From NCBI RefSeq assembly GCF_001423105.1, contig NZ_LMNV01000005.1:259019-323018 (forward strand): a stretch of 64,000 nt of DNA. The letters are read 5' to 3'. This DNA is from Frondihabitans sp. Leaf304 (GTDB lineage: Bacteria; Actinomycetota; Actinomycetes; Actinomycetales; Microbacteriaceae). Position 1 is the stretch's first letter. Each line of letters opens with the position of its first letter. Positions 38,761 through 46,595 of this stretch are shown here, one piece after another. Under the pieces are notes generated by a model. It worked only from the letters and a program-made list of their open reading frames with translations. It was not told the origin of the DNA and made no database searches. The translations under genes and the position numbers were made by a program.

Positions 38761-40178
38761 TACAGGCCCACCCGTCCGGTGCGGTTGATCAGGGTGTCGA
38801 GCATCTCGTCGATGGCCGTCATGACGCGGGCGGCGCCCTGGTAGGCGTGCTGGAACGTCAGCATGTTGACGTTCTCCTCGTCGAGGTCGACACCGGCGGT
38901 GGAGGTCTGCTGAGTCTTGGCGGCGGTGGCGGCCAGCGTCGCGCGGTCGGACGAGGCGATCTCGGACTTCGCCGCAGCCCCGGTGGACGTGACGAACGAG
39001 GCCCAGACGCGGTCGGGAGAAGCTGCTCCGACGCCGAGGGTGGAGAGCTTGTCGGCGACCCCACCGGTGTTGCCCGAGCCAGGTGCGCTCGCCTGGATGC
39101 CCGAGGCGGAGGTCGGAATCACGCCGAGGCCGAGGGCGGCGGGGCCGGTCGACGAGACGGAGAAGAAGTCGGCGCCGGTCGTGCCGCTAGGCGAGGATCC
39201 ACCGGAGTACACCGCGTTGACACTCGTCGCGAGCTTGGTCGCGAAGGCGTTGTAACTGGCGGCCGCCTCGGCGAGGACGCCACCCGAGCCCGAGCCGTCG
39301 GCGGGGGCGAGAACCGAGAGCGTACCGGCCAACTGCCCGCCGTCGAGGCCGACGGAGGCACCCGGTCGGTGCGTCCATTCGAGCGTCACGGGAGCTGCGG
39401 CGGCACCCTCGAGAGTCGTCGACCCCGAGACCTGGACGGTGCGCGGGGTCGTGCCGCTGACGATGGCATTGCCTCCGATGAGCACATCGACCGTGCCGTC
39501 GGAGTTGGCGTGGACCGAGCCGCCGGCGAGCGACGAGATCTTCTCGGTCAGGAGGTTCCGCTGGTCGACGAGCTCGTTGACGCTGCCGCCGGTGGTCAGA
39601 CCCTGCTGGATCTGCCCGTTCAGGTCGGCGACCTGCTTGGCGGCCGCGTTGAGGTCGCTGGCCATGGTCGCAACGCTGCTGCGCGCGGCGCTCCACTGGT
39701 TGCTGACACCCTGGTAGCCGGTGGCGATCGTGCTGGCGATGCCCTGCGCCTGGCCGAGCAGGTTCGCCGCCGCCGAGGTGTCGGTCGGATCGTTCGAGAC
39801 GTCGCCCCAGCCGGCCCAGAAGTTCGAGAGCTGCGTCGAGAGGCCGTTCTTGCCGGGCTCGTTGAGAGAGGTCTCGAGAGTCGAGAGCACACCGGCGCGG
39901 ACCGAGCCGTATCCGGCCGACGAGGCGGTGCCGCGCACCTGCGCGTCGAGGGTGGCGTCGCCGATGCGCGAATAGCCGTCGATCGACACGCCCTGGCCGA
40001 TGGCCGTGCCCGTCGAGAAGAGGCCTGGCTGCACCGCCGAGATCGACGACGTCGTCACGCGCTGTCGGGTGTAGCCCTCGGTCGTGGCGTTGGCGATGTT
40101 CTGGCCGACGACGTCGAGGCCGGCGCGCGCGGCAGTGAGGCCCCGGTACGCGGTGTTCAGCCCGGAGAACGTGCTCAC
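38760..40178 (-). CDS. flgK: Flagellar hook-associated protein FlgK (HAP1)
   Basis: A 472-residue hook-associated protein. The N-terminus STFSGLNTAYRGLTAARAGL, then VVGQNIANATTEGYTRQRV, is the rod/hook-family motif in its FlgK form. The C-terminus STAGVDLDEENVNMLTFQHA and AYQGAARVMTAIDEMLDTLI is the closing FlgK coiled-coil. The middle is a variable domain rich in Gly/Ser. The GTG start at 40178 shares a base with the flgN stop. Confidence 0.95.
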   Translation of the reverse strand: MSTFSGLNTAYRGLTAARAGLDVVGQNIANATTEGYTRQRVTTSSISAVQPGLFSTGTAIGQGVSIDGYSRIGDATLDAQVRGTASSAGYGSVRAGVLSTLETSLNEPGKNGLSTQLSNFWAGWGDVSNDPTDTSAAANLLGQAQGIASTIATGYQGVSNQWSAARSSVATMASDLNAAAKQVADLNGQIQQGLTTGGSVNELVDQRNLLTEKISSLAGGSVHANSDGTVDVLIGGNAIVSGTTPRTVQVSGSTTLEGAAAAPVTLEWTHRPGASVGLDGGQLAGTLSVLAPADGSGSGGVLAEAAASYNAFATKLATSVNAVYSGGSSPSGTTGADFFSVSSTGPAALGLGVIPTSASGIQASAPGSGNTGGVADKLSTLGVGAASPDRVWASFVTSTGAAAKSEIASSDRATLAATAAKTQQTSTAGVDLDEENVNMLTFQHAYQGAARVMTAIDEMLDTLINRTGRVGL

Positions 40179-40660
40179 TACAGCCGCCCGTCGAAGAGGT
40201 GGCTCGACGAGACCGTCGCGGCGCGACCGGCGCCGTGCGAGTCATAGAGCGAAGGATCCGACGACACCGTCGCGAGAGTCTCTTGCGTCGAGCGCGCGGC
40301 GGCCCGCAAGAACTGCTCGTTCTCGTCGCGAAGCTGCTTGATCTGACGCGTGAGCTCGGTCATCGCCCGAAGGTGCGACGAGAAGATATCGGCCCAGGGG
40401 CCCTCGGGAGCGTGGTCGACGAGCTCGCGCAGAGGCGCCTCGGACGAGGTGCCCCATTCCTCGGCGACGACGGCGACCTCGACGGTCCGCTCGAGGCCGG
40501 CGGTGCGGAGGCGGTCGAGGACCTGCTCGACCTCGCGAGTGGCGTGCTCGATCCAGCGGGATTTTCCGGCGGTGAGGAGCAGCTGCTCCTCTTCCAGCTT
40601 GAACGTGAGCAGCTCGAGGAGCTCTCTCTCACGCCAGAGCACGGCGGACAATTCGTTCAC
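40178..40660 (-). CDS. flgN: FlgN-family flagellar export chaperone
   Basis: A 160-residue, largely helical chaperone. FlgN keeps FlgK and FlgL export-competent and hands them to the export gate. The N-terminal coiled-coil is LWRERELLELLTFKLEEEQL and the family fingerprint LLTAGKSRWIEHATREVEQV follows. The C-terminal LRDENEQFLRAAARSTQETL is the cargo-binding helix. The GTG at 40660 has GGAGGG nine bases upstream. First gene of the flgN-flgK-flgL-fliW operon driven by the FliA-type promoter at 40748-40774. No flgM precedes it. Confidence 0.85.
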   Translation of the reverse strand: MNELSAVLWRERELLELLTFKLEEEQLLLTAGKSRWIEHATREVEQVLDRLRTAGLERTVEVAVVAEEWGTSSEAPLRELVDHAPEGPWADIFSSHLRAMTELTRQIKQLRDENEQFLRAAARSTQETLATVSSDPSLYDSHGAGRAATVSSSHLFDGRL

Positions 40661-40747
40661 GCCCACGGTCCCTCCAAGTGTCGGCTGCGGTGCCGGCCGC
40701 CTTTTCGAGTGGCCGCCGCAGGGAGCTGTTTTGCTCTCACCGGCCAC

Positions 40748-40774
40748 TATCGGCCGGTGGCCCGGCGTCGTTAG
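40748..40774 (-). promoter_or_regulatory. FliA-type sigma promoter of the flgN operon
   Basis: On the minus strand: CTAACG (40769-40774), 15 bases, CCGATA (40748-40753). Expected start near 40741, giving an 80-base leader to flgN. Same hexamers and spacer as the other flagellar promoters listed. Confidence 0.85.
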
Positions 40775-40808
40775 GTGAGCACCGGGATCCTTCGCCCTCT
40801 TTTCTCCG

Positions 40809-40886
40809 AATTTGAAGGAGAAACGCACCGGGCCGAACGGATTCATGCGGATCGGGGCGGGCCAGCGCGAGTTTCTCCTTCGAATT
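40809..40886. repeat. Inverted repeat between flgN and fliA control regions
   Basis: Arms 40809-40824 and 40871-40886 pair at 15 of 16 positions around a 46-base loop. AT-rich compared with the surroundings. Possible regulator site or terminator of leftward/rightward readthrough; it lies within the 545-base non-coding stretch 40661-41205. Confidence 0.65.
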
Positions 40887-40924
40887 TGCAAAGGAGACCG
40901 AACCAGGTGGTTGGCGGGGGCCTC

Positions 40925-41205
40925 ACAACACCCCGTCCGGGGGTAAAAATTCGGGAAAAACGCTGGCTGTCCCCCTAAATGATGACACCTCAAACCCCCG
41001 GAGTGGGGTCTTTTACGCCTAGTTTTCGGCCCCCTGCTCTCACTAGCGTTGAGGGTGTCGCCGAGATCACCGGCGGCACCGACCGACAGGGCCATCGGCT
41101 CAGCGGTCAGCCCATCACTTCTTCCGATTCACTCCGGCGCGCCGTCATGCCGGGGTGCTTCGCCATGCCGATTTCCACTCGGCCGACAACGACAGGGTTA
41201 CCGCG
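40925..41205 (+). promoter_or_regulatory. Control region of the flagellar sigma factor gene fliA
   Basis: Contains two copies of an inverted repeat: ACCCC-gtccg-GGGGT (40930-40944) and ACCCC-cggagt-GGGGT (40994-41009). It also has AAAATTCGGGAA (40946-40957), GTCCCCCTAAAT (40969-40980), TGATGACACC just after it and a possible -10 TAGTTT (41020-41025). The leader to the ATG at 41206 would be about 170 bases. The same words occur upstream of the polysaccharide operon (4225-4314). A master regulator of motility may bind here (inference). Confidence 0.6.
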
Positions 41206-42039
41206 ATGAACAAGACAGAGCGCAACACGATGGTGGTTCAGAACCTCCCGCTCGTGGGCTACCTCGTCTCGGAGGTGTGCGCCAAGGCGACGCACCTCAG
41301 CCGCGACGACCTGGCCTCGGCCGGTGCCCTCGCTCTCGTCCAGGCGGCCGACGCCTTCGACCCCACCCAGGGTGTGCCGTTCGGCGCCTACGCCCGCACC
41401 CGCATCATGGGTGCCTTCGCTGACGACATGCGTTCGAGCGACTGGGCCAGCCGCGGCACCCGCAAGCGCATCAAAGAGACGCTTGCGACGCAGGAGACCC
41501 TGACTGCCGCCCTCGGCCGCACCCCCAACGTCGACGAGATCGCTTCGTCGCTCGGTGTCGACCGCAAGACGGCGACCGACGCTCTGACCGATGCCGCCCG
41601 CACCGTTACGGCCATCGACGAGACCGTCGCCGACCAGCTCGCCGCCGACATCATCCTCCCCGAGGAGACGCTGCTCGAGCAGGAGCGCACCCGCTACCTG
41701 CGTGCCGCGGTCGACGCTCTGCCCGAGAAGATGCGCTTCATCATCGACAACGTCTACTTCGGCGACCGCAGCGTCACCGAGGTCGCCGACGAGCTCGGCA
41801 TCACCCACTCCGCGGTGTCGCAGCAGCGCACCGAGGCGATCCGCCTCCTCCGCGACGGCCTCAACACGCACTATGCCGGCGCAGCCGCCGACGAGACCGC
41901 CGAGGTGTCGTACGAGTCGCGTACCGCTCCCGCCCGCCGCGCCGCCTACCTGGCCCGCGTGGCCAGCAACGCGGTCGTCGGTATCGGTACCGCCATGCGC
42001 GAGAGCGTGCCTGTGCAGCAGACCGCGGCAGCCTCGTAA
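41206..42039 (+). CDS. fliA: Flagellar sigma factor FliA/WhiG family
   Basis: A 277-residue sigma-70-family group-3 factor. Region 2 spans VGYLVSEVCAKATHLSRDDL, SAGALALVQAADAFDPTQG and PFGAYARTRIMGAFADDMRS (the -10-binding core, about 20-85). Region 3 is TAALGRTPNVDEIASSLGVD. Region 4 with its HTH is FIIDNVYFGDRSVTEVADEL then GITHSAVSQQRTEAIRLLRD. It should recognise the CTAACG-N15-CCGATA promoters in this locus. It lies between the divergent flgN operon and fliC, not at the end of an flhA operon. Start 41206 (MNKTERN) has AGGG upstream; the frame opens earlier but without similarity. Confidence 0.92.
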   Translation: MNKTERNTMVVQNLPLVGYLVSEVCAKATHLSRDDLASAGALALVQAADAFDPTQGVPFGAYARTRIMGAFADDMRSSDWASRGTRKRIKETLATQETLTAALGRTPNVDEIASSLGVDRKTATDALTDAARTVTAIDETVADQLAADIILPEETLLEQERTRYLRAAVDALPEKMRFIIDNVYFGDRSVTEVADELGITHSAVSQQRTEAIRLLRDGLNTHYAGAAADETAEVSYESRTAPARRAAYLARVASNAVVGIGTAMRESVPVQQTAAAS

Positions 42040-42057
42040 AACTTTTTCACCATTCCG

Positions 42058-42084
42058 CTAACGGACCGGACACCCCCGCCGATA
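42058..42084 (+). promoter_or_regulatory. FliA-type sigma promoter of flagellin fliC
   Basis: CTAACG (42058-42063), 15 bases, CCGATA (42079-42084). Transcript start near 42091 gives a leader of about 60 bases. Confidence 0.9.
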
Positions 42085-42152
42085 GCTATCCATGTCAGCC
42101 CACGGATGGGCGGCAGCACCACACCCCATAAATCACGGAAGAGAGAACCATC

Positions 42153-43001
42153 ATGGGTTTCCAGATCAACAACAACCTCGCGGCGAACAACACCTACCGC
42201 AACCTCAACAGCACGCAGGGCGACCTGTCGAAGTCCCTCGAGAAGCTCTCGTCGGGTCTCCGCATCAACCGTGCCGCTGACGATGCTGCGGGTCTCGCCA
42301 TCTCTGAGGGCCTCAAGTCGCAGGTCGGTGGCCTCACGGTCGCCGCTCGCAACGCTCAGGACGGCATCTCCGTCGTCCAGACGGCTGAAGGTGGACTGAC
42401 CGAAACGCAGTCGATCCTCCAGCGCATGCGCGACCTCGCTGTTCAGTCCGGTAACGACTCGAACAACGCGACCTCGCGTGCTGCGATCAAGACCGAGACC
42501 GACTCCCTCACGACGGAGCTCACTCGCATCTCCGCCTCCACCAACTTCAACGGCATCCAGCTGCTGGACGGCAAGGGCGGCACCGGCGGCGACGGCAAGC
42601 TGAGCTTCCAGGTCGGTGCTGGTTCGGACGCGGCCTCGAACACGATCACCGTCGACCTCGCGCCGGCCGACGTGTCGAAGACCGCGACCGCTGTCGGAGC
42701 AATCGACCTCTCGACCGCTGCCGGATCGTCGGCTGCGATCAAGACGATCGATGACGAGATCACCAAGATCTCGACCGCTCGCGCCAGCCTCGGTGCGGTC
42801 CAGAACCGCTTCGAGCACGCCATCAACAACACCAACGTCGCCAAGGAGAACCTCACGGCCGCCTCCTCGCGCATCACCGACACCGACATGGCGCAGGAGA
42901 TGGTCAAGTACACACGAGCCAACATCCTCAGCCAGGCCGGCACCGCGATGCTCGCTCAGGCGAACCAGAGCACGCAGGGTGTGCTGAGCCTCCTCCGCTA
43001 G
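42153..43001 (+). CDS. fliC: Flagellin
   Basis: A short 282-residue flagellin. N-terminal D0/D1: GFQINNNLAANNTYRNLNST, then LEKLSSGLRINRAADDAAGL and the strong AQDGISVVQTAEGGLTETQS. C-terminal D1/D0: SLGAVQNRFEHAINNTNVAK, ASSRITDTDMAQEMVKYTRA and the terminal STQGVLSLLR. Only about 50-60 residues of variable domain (130-190) separate them, so the filament should be thin-walled with a small exposed domain. The ribosome-binding site GAAGAGAGA is upstream. High use of optimal codons agrees with strong expression. Confidence 0.97.
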   Translation: MGFQINNNLAANNTYRNLNSTQGDLSKSLEKLSSGLRINRAADDAAGLAISEGLKSQVGGLTVAARNAQDGISVVQTAEGGLTETQSILQRMRDLAVQSGNDSNNATSRAAIKTETDSLTTELTRISASTNFNGIQLLDGKGGTGGDGKLSFQVGAGSDAASNTITVDLAPADVSKTATAVGAIDLSTAAGSSAAIKTIDDEITKISTARASLGAVQNRFEHAINNTNVAKENLTAASSRITDTDMAQEMVKYTRANILSQAGTAMLAQANQSTQGVLSLLR

Positions 43002-43037
43002 TCCCTAGCGAGCCGGTAGCACCACAGCACCACCCAT

Positions 43038-43092
43038 CCGCGGCAGGCGGTGAGGAGAGGAAGTTCGGGTCTTCTCCCCACCCCCGCCGCGG
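43038..43092 (+). terminator. Long imperfect hairpin between fliC and fliD
   Basis: Left arm 43038-43063 and right arm 43071-43092 pair with a few mismatches and bulges (outer CCGCGGC with GCCGCGG, inner GAAG with CTTC), followed by TTTT at 43101-43104. It may partly terminate the abundant flagellin message and lower fliD expression. Confidence 0.6.
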
Positions 43093-43129
43093 ACCACCCC
43101 TTTTCGCCCTCATCGCCTAGGAGCAGGTC

Positions 43130-44512
43130 ATGGCAGGACTCGCCGTCGACGGCCTCGTCTCCGGCCTCGACACGACGTCGCTCATCAACTCGCTGATGAC
43201 CGCCGAGTCGCAGCCCCAGACCCTCCTCAAAGCCAAGGTCACCTCCACCCAGAGCACCATCACGGCGCTCCAGGGTCTCAACTCTCAGGTGGCGGCACTC
43301 GCGACCGCCGCGACGTCGGCCAAGTCGGCCACCTCGCTCTCCCTCTTCACGGCGACGAGCTCGTCGACCGCCGCGACGGCAACAGCCGGAAAGTCCGCGG
43401 CCGCCGGTTCGATCGAGTTCACGGTCGGGTCCGTGGCGCAGGCGAAGACGGGGGTTACGGCGGCCCTCTCGACGTGGCCCGCGGATCCTGCGAAGCTCAC
43501 CATCGTCTCGGCCTCGGGCAAGTCGTTCGACATCTCGGCCGCGTCGACATCGCTCGACGACGTCGTCACCGCCGTCAACGGTTCGGGCGCGGGAGTCAAG
43601 GCCGTCAAGGTCTTGTCGGGCACCGCCGCCGACGGCACCGCGCAATATCGCCTCCAGTTCACGTCGCAGACCACCGGTGTCTCGGGCGGATTCGACGTCT
43701 ACCAGGGCACCGCCGCCGACGTCGCGTCGGGCACGGCCACCAACCTGCTCACTGCGCCGGGCGCCGCCGTCACCAAGCCCGCGCAGGACGCCAGCGTCAC
43801 CCTCTGGGCCGGCACCAGCGCCGAGCAGACGGTCACGTCGAGCACCAACACCTTCAGCGACCTGCTTCCCGGGGTCGCCGTCACGGTCAGCAAGACCTCC
43901 GCCGATCCGGTCACGATCACGATCGGGCAAGACACCGCCGCCGCGTCGAAAGTGGCCTCGAGCCTCGTCGACGGTCTCAACGGAGTCTTCGGCCTCATCT
44001 CGACCAAGAGCGCCATCGTCAACAGCACCGACTCGGCCGGCAAGGCCATCGTGTCGGGCGGACCGTTCACCGGCAACAGCACGATCCGGAGCGCCAACCA
44101 GTCGCTCATGGACGCCGCCTCCCTGCCGATCGACGGAAAATCGCCGTCGCAGATCGGCATCAGCATCACCCGCTCGGGCACGCTCGAGTTCGACGCCGAC
44201 AAGTTCGCCGCCGCCATGGCCGCCGACCCCGCCGGCACCCAAGCGATGTTCTCAACGTTGACCGCCCGTGTCGCCACGGCTGCGAACCAGGTCTCCGACA
44301 AATACAACGGCCAGCTGACCAGCGTGATCACCGGCCAGCAGACGCTCGTCACCTCGATGAGCAAACAGGTCGACGAGTGGGATCTCCGCCTCACCGACCG
44401 CCGCGCCTCGCTCGAGAAGCTCTACTCCGCTCTCGAGGTGCAGCTCTCCAACCTCCAGTCGCAGTCGTCGTCGCTCACGTCGTCGCTCGCGAACCTGCCG
44501 ACCTACAGCTAG
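43130..44512 (+). CDS. fliD: Flagellar filament cap protein FliD (HAP2)
   Basis: A 460-residue cap protein. The N-terminus AGLAVDGLVSGLDTTSLINS, followed by LMTAESQPQTLLKAKVTSTQ, is the FliD signature. The C-terminal part has SKQVDEWDLRLTDRRASLEK and LYSALEVQLSNLQSQSSSLT, the closing coiled-coil, ending SLANLPTYS. The ribosome-binding site GGAGCAGG precedes the ATG. Followed after 7 bases by fliS. Confidence 0.94.
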   Translation: MAGLAVDGLVSGLDTTSLINSLMTAESQPQTLLKAKVTSTQSTITALQGLNSQVAALATAATSAKSATSLSLFTATSSSTAATATAGKSAAAGSIEFTVGSVAQAKTGVTAALSTWPADPAKLTIVSASGKSFDISAASTSLDDVVTAVNGSGAGVKAVKVLSGTAADGTAQYRLQFTSQTTGVSGGFDVYQGTAADVASGTATNLLTAPGAAVTKPAQDASVTLWAGTSAEQTVTSSTNTFSDLLPGVAVTVSKTSADPVTITIGQDTAAASKVASSLVDGLNGVFGLISTKSAIVNSTDSAGKAIVSGGPFTGNSTIRSANQSLMDAASLPIDGKSPSQIGISITRSGTLEFDADKFAAAMAADPAGTQAMFSTLTARVATAANQVSDKYNGQLTSVITGQQTLVTSMSKQVDEWDLRLTDRRASLEKLYSALEVQLSNLQSQSSSLTSSLANLPTYS

Positions 44513-44519
44513 GCACGCC

Positions 44520-44948
44520 ATGACTATGACCTTCGGCGCCGCAGCCAAGCAGCGCAACGCTTACGGCCGCGAGGCAGTCCTCTCGGCCACGCCCATCCGG
44601 CTCCTCACGATGCTGTACGACCGCCTCCTGCTCGACCTCGGTCGTGCCGAAGCGGCACAGAACCAAGGATCCTGGGCCACCGCCTCTGAAAACCTCGTCC
44701 ACGCCCAGGCCATCGTCTCCGAGCTCACCACGTCGCTCCGCGTCGAGCTGTGGGAGGGCGGCGTCGAGCTCCAGGCGCTCTACACCTACGTCTCGGTCGC
44801 CCTCGTCAATGCCAACGTGCACCGCGACGTCGCGCTCACTCGTGAGAGCATCGTGCTGCTCGAGCCGCTCCGGCAGGCCTGGCACGAAGCTGCCGCGCTC
44901 GTTCCCGCCGCACCGGCCGCATTCGGCGGGAGCCTCGGAGTTGCCTAG
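44520..44948 (+). CDS. fliS: Flagellin export chaperone FliS
   Basis: A 142-residue helical chaperone that binds the flagellin C-terminus and prevents early polymerisation. VLSATPIRLLTMLYDRLLLD, LGRAEAAQNQGSWATASENL and VHAQAIVSELTTSLRVELWE are the FliS helices; VNANVHRDVALTRESIVLLE follows. A C-terminal Ala/Pro extension is present. It lies 7 bases after fliD and overlaps the next gene. Confidence 0.93.
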   Translation: MTMTFGAAAKQRNAYGREAVLSATPIRLLTMLYDRLLLDLGRAEAAQNQGSWATASENLVHAQAIVSELTTSLRVELWEGGVELQALYTYVSVALVNANVHRDVALTRESIVLLEPLRQAWHEAAALVPAAPAAFGGSLGVA

Positions 44949-45246
44949 GTCGGACGAGACCCGCGCCGCCTGGCTCGAGGCACTCGCCGAGATGGAAGCC
45001 GTAGCCGGCGCTTCGGGTGACGGCACCTTCGTGCCCCCTCGCACCCTGGCCCGGCCCGTCGCCGACCTCGGACCCCTCCCGGCCGAGCTCGCCGACCGTG
45101 CCCGCGAGGTGCAGCGGGCGCAGAAGTCGGCCATCGAGCGCGTGCTCGAGGCCCGCCGATCGGTGTCGAAGCACCTGGCCGCGCTGCGGTCGGTGCCGCC
45201 CGCGCGCGAGACCGATCGGGCTGTCTACCTCGACGCGACCGGCTAG
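44941..45246 (+). CDS. FliT-position small protein of the fliD-fliS operon
   Basis: A 101-residue, mainly helical protein. The N-terminus LPRSDETRAAWLEALAEMEA and the C-terminal coiled-coil VQRAQKSAIERVLEARRSVS, then KHLAALRSVPP, give it the look and position of a FliT-type chaperone (cap-protein chaperone), but sequence similarity to FliT is not clear by eye. The TTG start at 44941 lies inside the fliS end (8-base overlap) with GGGAG upstream; an ATG at 44992 is the alternative. Last gene before a repeat-rich islet. Confidence 0.65.
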   Translation: MPRSDETRAAWLEALAEMEAVAGASGDGTFVPPRTLARPVADLGPLPAELADRAREVQRAQKSAIERVLEARRSVSKHLAALRSVPPARETDRAVYLDATG

Positions 45247-45253
45247 CCCCTTT

Positions 45254-45410
45254 TGGCGCGACGCGGGTCGCAGAGCCGGGCCTGCGACAAGCTCCGGCCG
45301 TCCGGCTTTGCGACCCGCGCCACGCCGACCTTTCTGGCGCGACGCGGGTCGCGAAGCCGGGCCTGCGACAAGCTCCGGCCGTCCGGCTTTGCGACCCGCG
45401 CCGCGCCTGG
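45254..45410 (+). repeat. Two tandem copies of an 81-bp palindromic unit
   Basis: Copies start at 45254 and 45335 and are nearly identical over their first 73 bases. Each copy is itself an inverted repeat (GCGCGACGCGGGTCGC near the left, GCGACCCGCGCC on the right), so each could fold into a long hairpin. REP/BIME-like layout. No gene. Confidence 0.8.
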
Positions 45411-45429
45411 CTCTGTGGCGACCCGGCCG

Positions 45430-45513
45430 GCAAATTTGAGAGTGATCCGAGGCGGGCCGCTATATCTGCGTGCAACGGGTGTGACTGAGAGGCCGGATCG
45501 CTCTCAAATTGGC
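45430..45513. repeat. 84-bp inverted-repeat element, copy 1
   Basis: Arms 45430-45449 and 45494-45513 pair at 18 of 20 positions. A second copy with the same arms, the same length and part of the same interior (GGTGTGACTGA) lies at 46462-46545. The pair flanks two non-flagellar genes. Confidence 0.85.
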
Positions 45514-45529
45514 AGGGTGACTCGGCAAA

Positions 45530-45535
45530 TAGGAT
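45530..45535 (+). promoter_or_regulatory. -10 box TAGGAT of a leaderless promoter
   Basis: TAGGAT ends 6 bases before the ATG at 45542. Confidence 0.5.
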
Positions 45536-45541
45536 GGACGC

Positions 45542-45757
45542 ATGGACTGGACGACGCTGTGGATGCAGATCGTGTCGCTCGCGATCGCCCTCATCAACTC
45601 GCAGCTCGCCCGCAGTAAGGGCCGCTCCGGCACCGTCTGGTTCTTCGTGTCACTCCCGCTGGGGATGCTGGCGACCGTGCTCATTCTGGTGTGGCCGCGC
45701 CCACGGCAGAGCTATTTTCAGGCGCTGCGGGCGGGCTGGTCGAAGTCGGCTAGGTGA
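45542..45757 (+). CDS. Small two-segment membrane protein (71 aa)
   Basis: A 71-residue protein with hydrophobic segments at about 5-20 (LWMQIVSLAIALIN) and 31-51 (TVWFFVSLPLGMLATVLILV), basic loops and a basic C-terminus. No family recognised. The leaderless start is well supported by the -10 box. It lies inside the islet flanked by the two 84-bp elements, so it is not obviously part of the flagellar apparatus. Confidence 0.65.
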   Translation: MDWTTLWMQIVSLAIALINSQLARSKGRSGTVWFFVSLPLGMLATVLILVWPRPRQSYFQALRAGWSKSAR

Positions 45758-45803
45758 CTTCGGGTGTGCATGGTCGTGCCGGATCCTGCGCCCCGATCGC
45801 CCA

Positions 45804-46319
45804 TCATCCCGACCAGCTGGCGACTGCTGCGTCGAATGCCGCCGGGTCACTCCAGACCACGTGCGACACGAGCATTCTGTGTGCGCCTAGCTTGTGGACG
45901 ACGTGTTCGTCGACCGGTATGACGACGAAGTGATTTAGCCCCCGGCGCCAGGCTTCGACCAGAGCCGCCGAAGGGGTCTCGGGGAGCTTGTCGTCAATTG
46001 CGGCCTCGATCCCGTCCATCCATTCGTGGAATGACGTCAGCTCGTCGGGGCTGAAGCGATCGCTCCAGGGAGCGGGGGTTCTGGCCACGTGATCTGCATA
46101 CGCGGCAGCGAGACCTTCTTGCCCGTCGAGTTCCAGATCGCGATCGTCGAAGAAGCAGATCGACGACAGGCGTCTAGTCCATGCTTCTTGCCACTGGGGT
46201 GTTCGAGCCGCGTCACCCTCGATCAGCTTCGTGAACAGGAGGGCTGAGAGCTCGGGGTCGGCCGCCTCGACCGTGAAGTGCATTTCTGGCGGCCAGGATG
46301 AGGGCTCGCTGGGTGTCAC
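45804..46319 (-). CDS. Hypothetical protein (171 aa)
   Basis: A soluble 171-residue protein not recognised. It is rich in Trp, Asp and Ala (EMHFTVEAADPELSALLFTK, SICFFDDRDLELDGQEGLAA) and has a C-terminal LNHFVVIPVDEHVVHKLGAH segment. Codon use looks less GC-biased than its neighbours, and the upstream 46390-46450 stretch is AT-rich for this window, both hints of recent acquisition. The start is a GTG at 46319. It sits between the two 84-bp elements. Confidence 0.65.
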   Translation of the reverse strand: MTPSEPSSWPPEMHFTVEAADPELSALLFTKLIEGDAARTPQWQEAWTRRLSSICFFDDRDLELDGQEGLAAAYADHVARTPAPWSDRFSPDELTSFHEWMDGIEAAIDDKLPETPSAALVEAWRRGLNHFVVIPVDEHVVHKLGAHRMLVSHVVWSDPAAFDAAVASWSG

Positions 46320-46461
46320 TGGGGCTAGCTCCGTCGCTCAGGGAATCTCACCGAGATCGCTATCGGCGTCGCCTTCCCCGTCTGGGCAGGCACGGCAACC
46401 CTAGAACGCACTGTTTAACATGTCAATACTTGCTCGTTGACGAGCCAGTTAGCCTGCGCCT

Positions 46462-46545
46462 GCAAATTTGAGAGTGATGTGCGGCGACGCGCCCGCAATC
46501 GCGGCAACAGGTGTGACTGAAGGGCCGGATCGCTCTCAAATTGGC
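46462..46545. repeat. 84-bp inverted-repeat element, copy 2
   Basis: Arms 46462-46481 and 46526-46545 correspond to those at 45430-45513, with the right arm identical. Spacing between the copies is 1,032 bases. Confidence 0.85.
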
Positions 46546-46595
46546 GGCCGGGAGGCGGCAGGCGAGCGACCCAGGAGGCCAGGCCCGAGCGAGAA

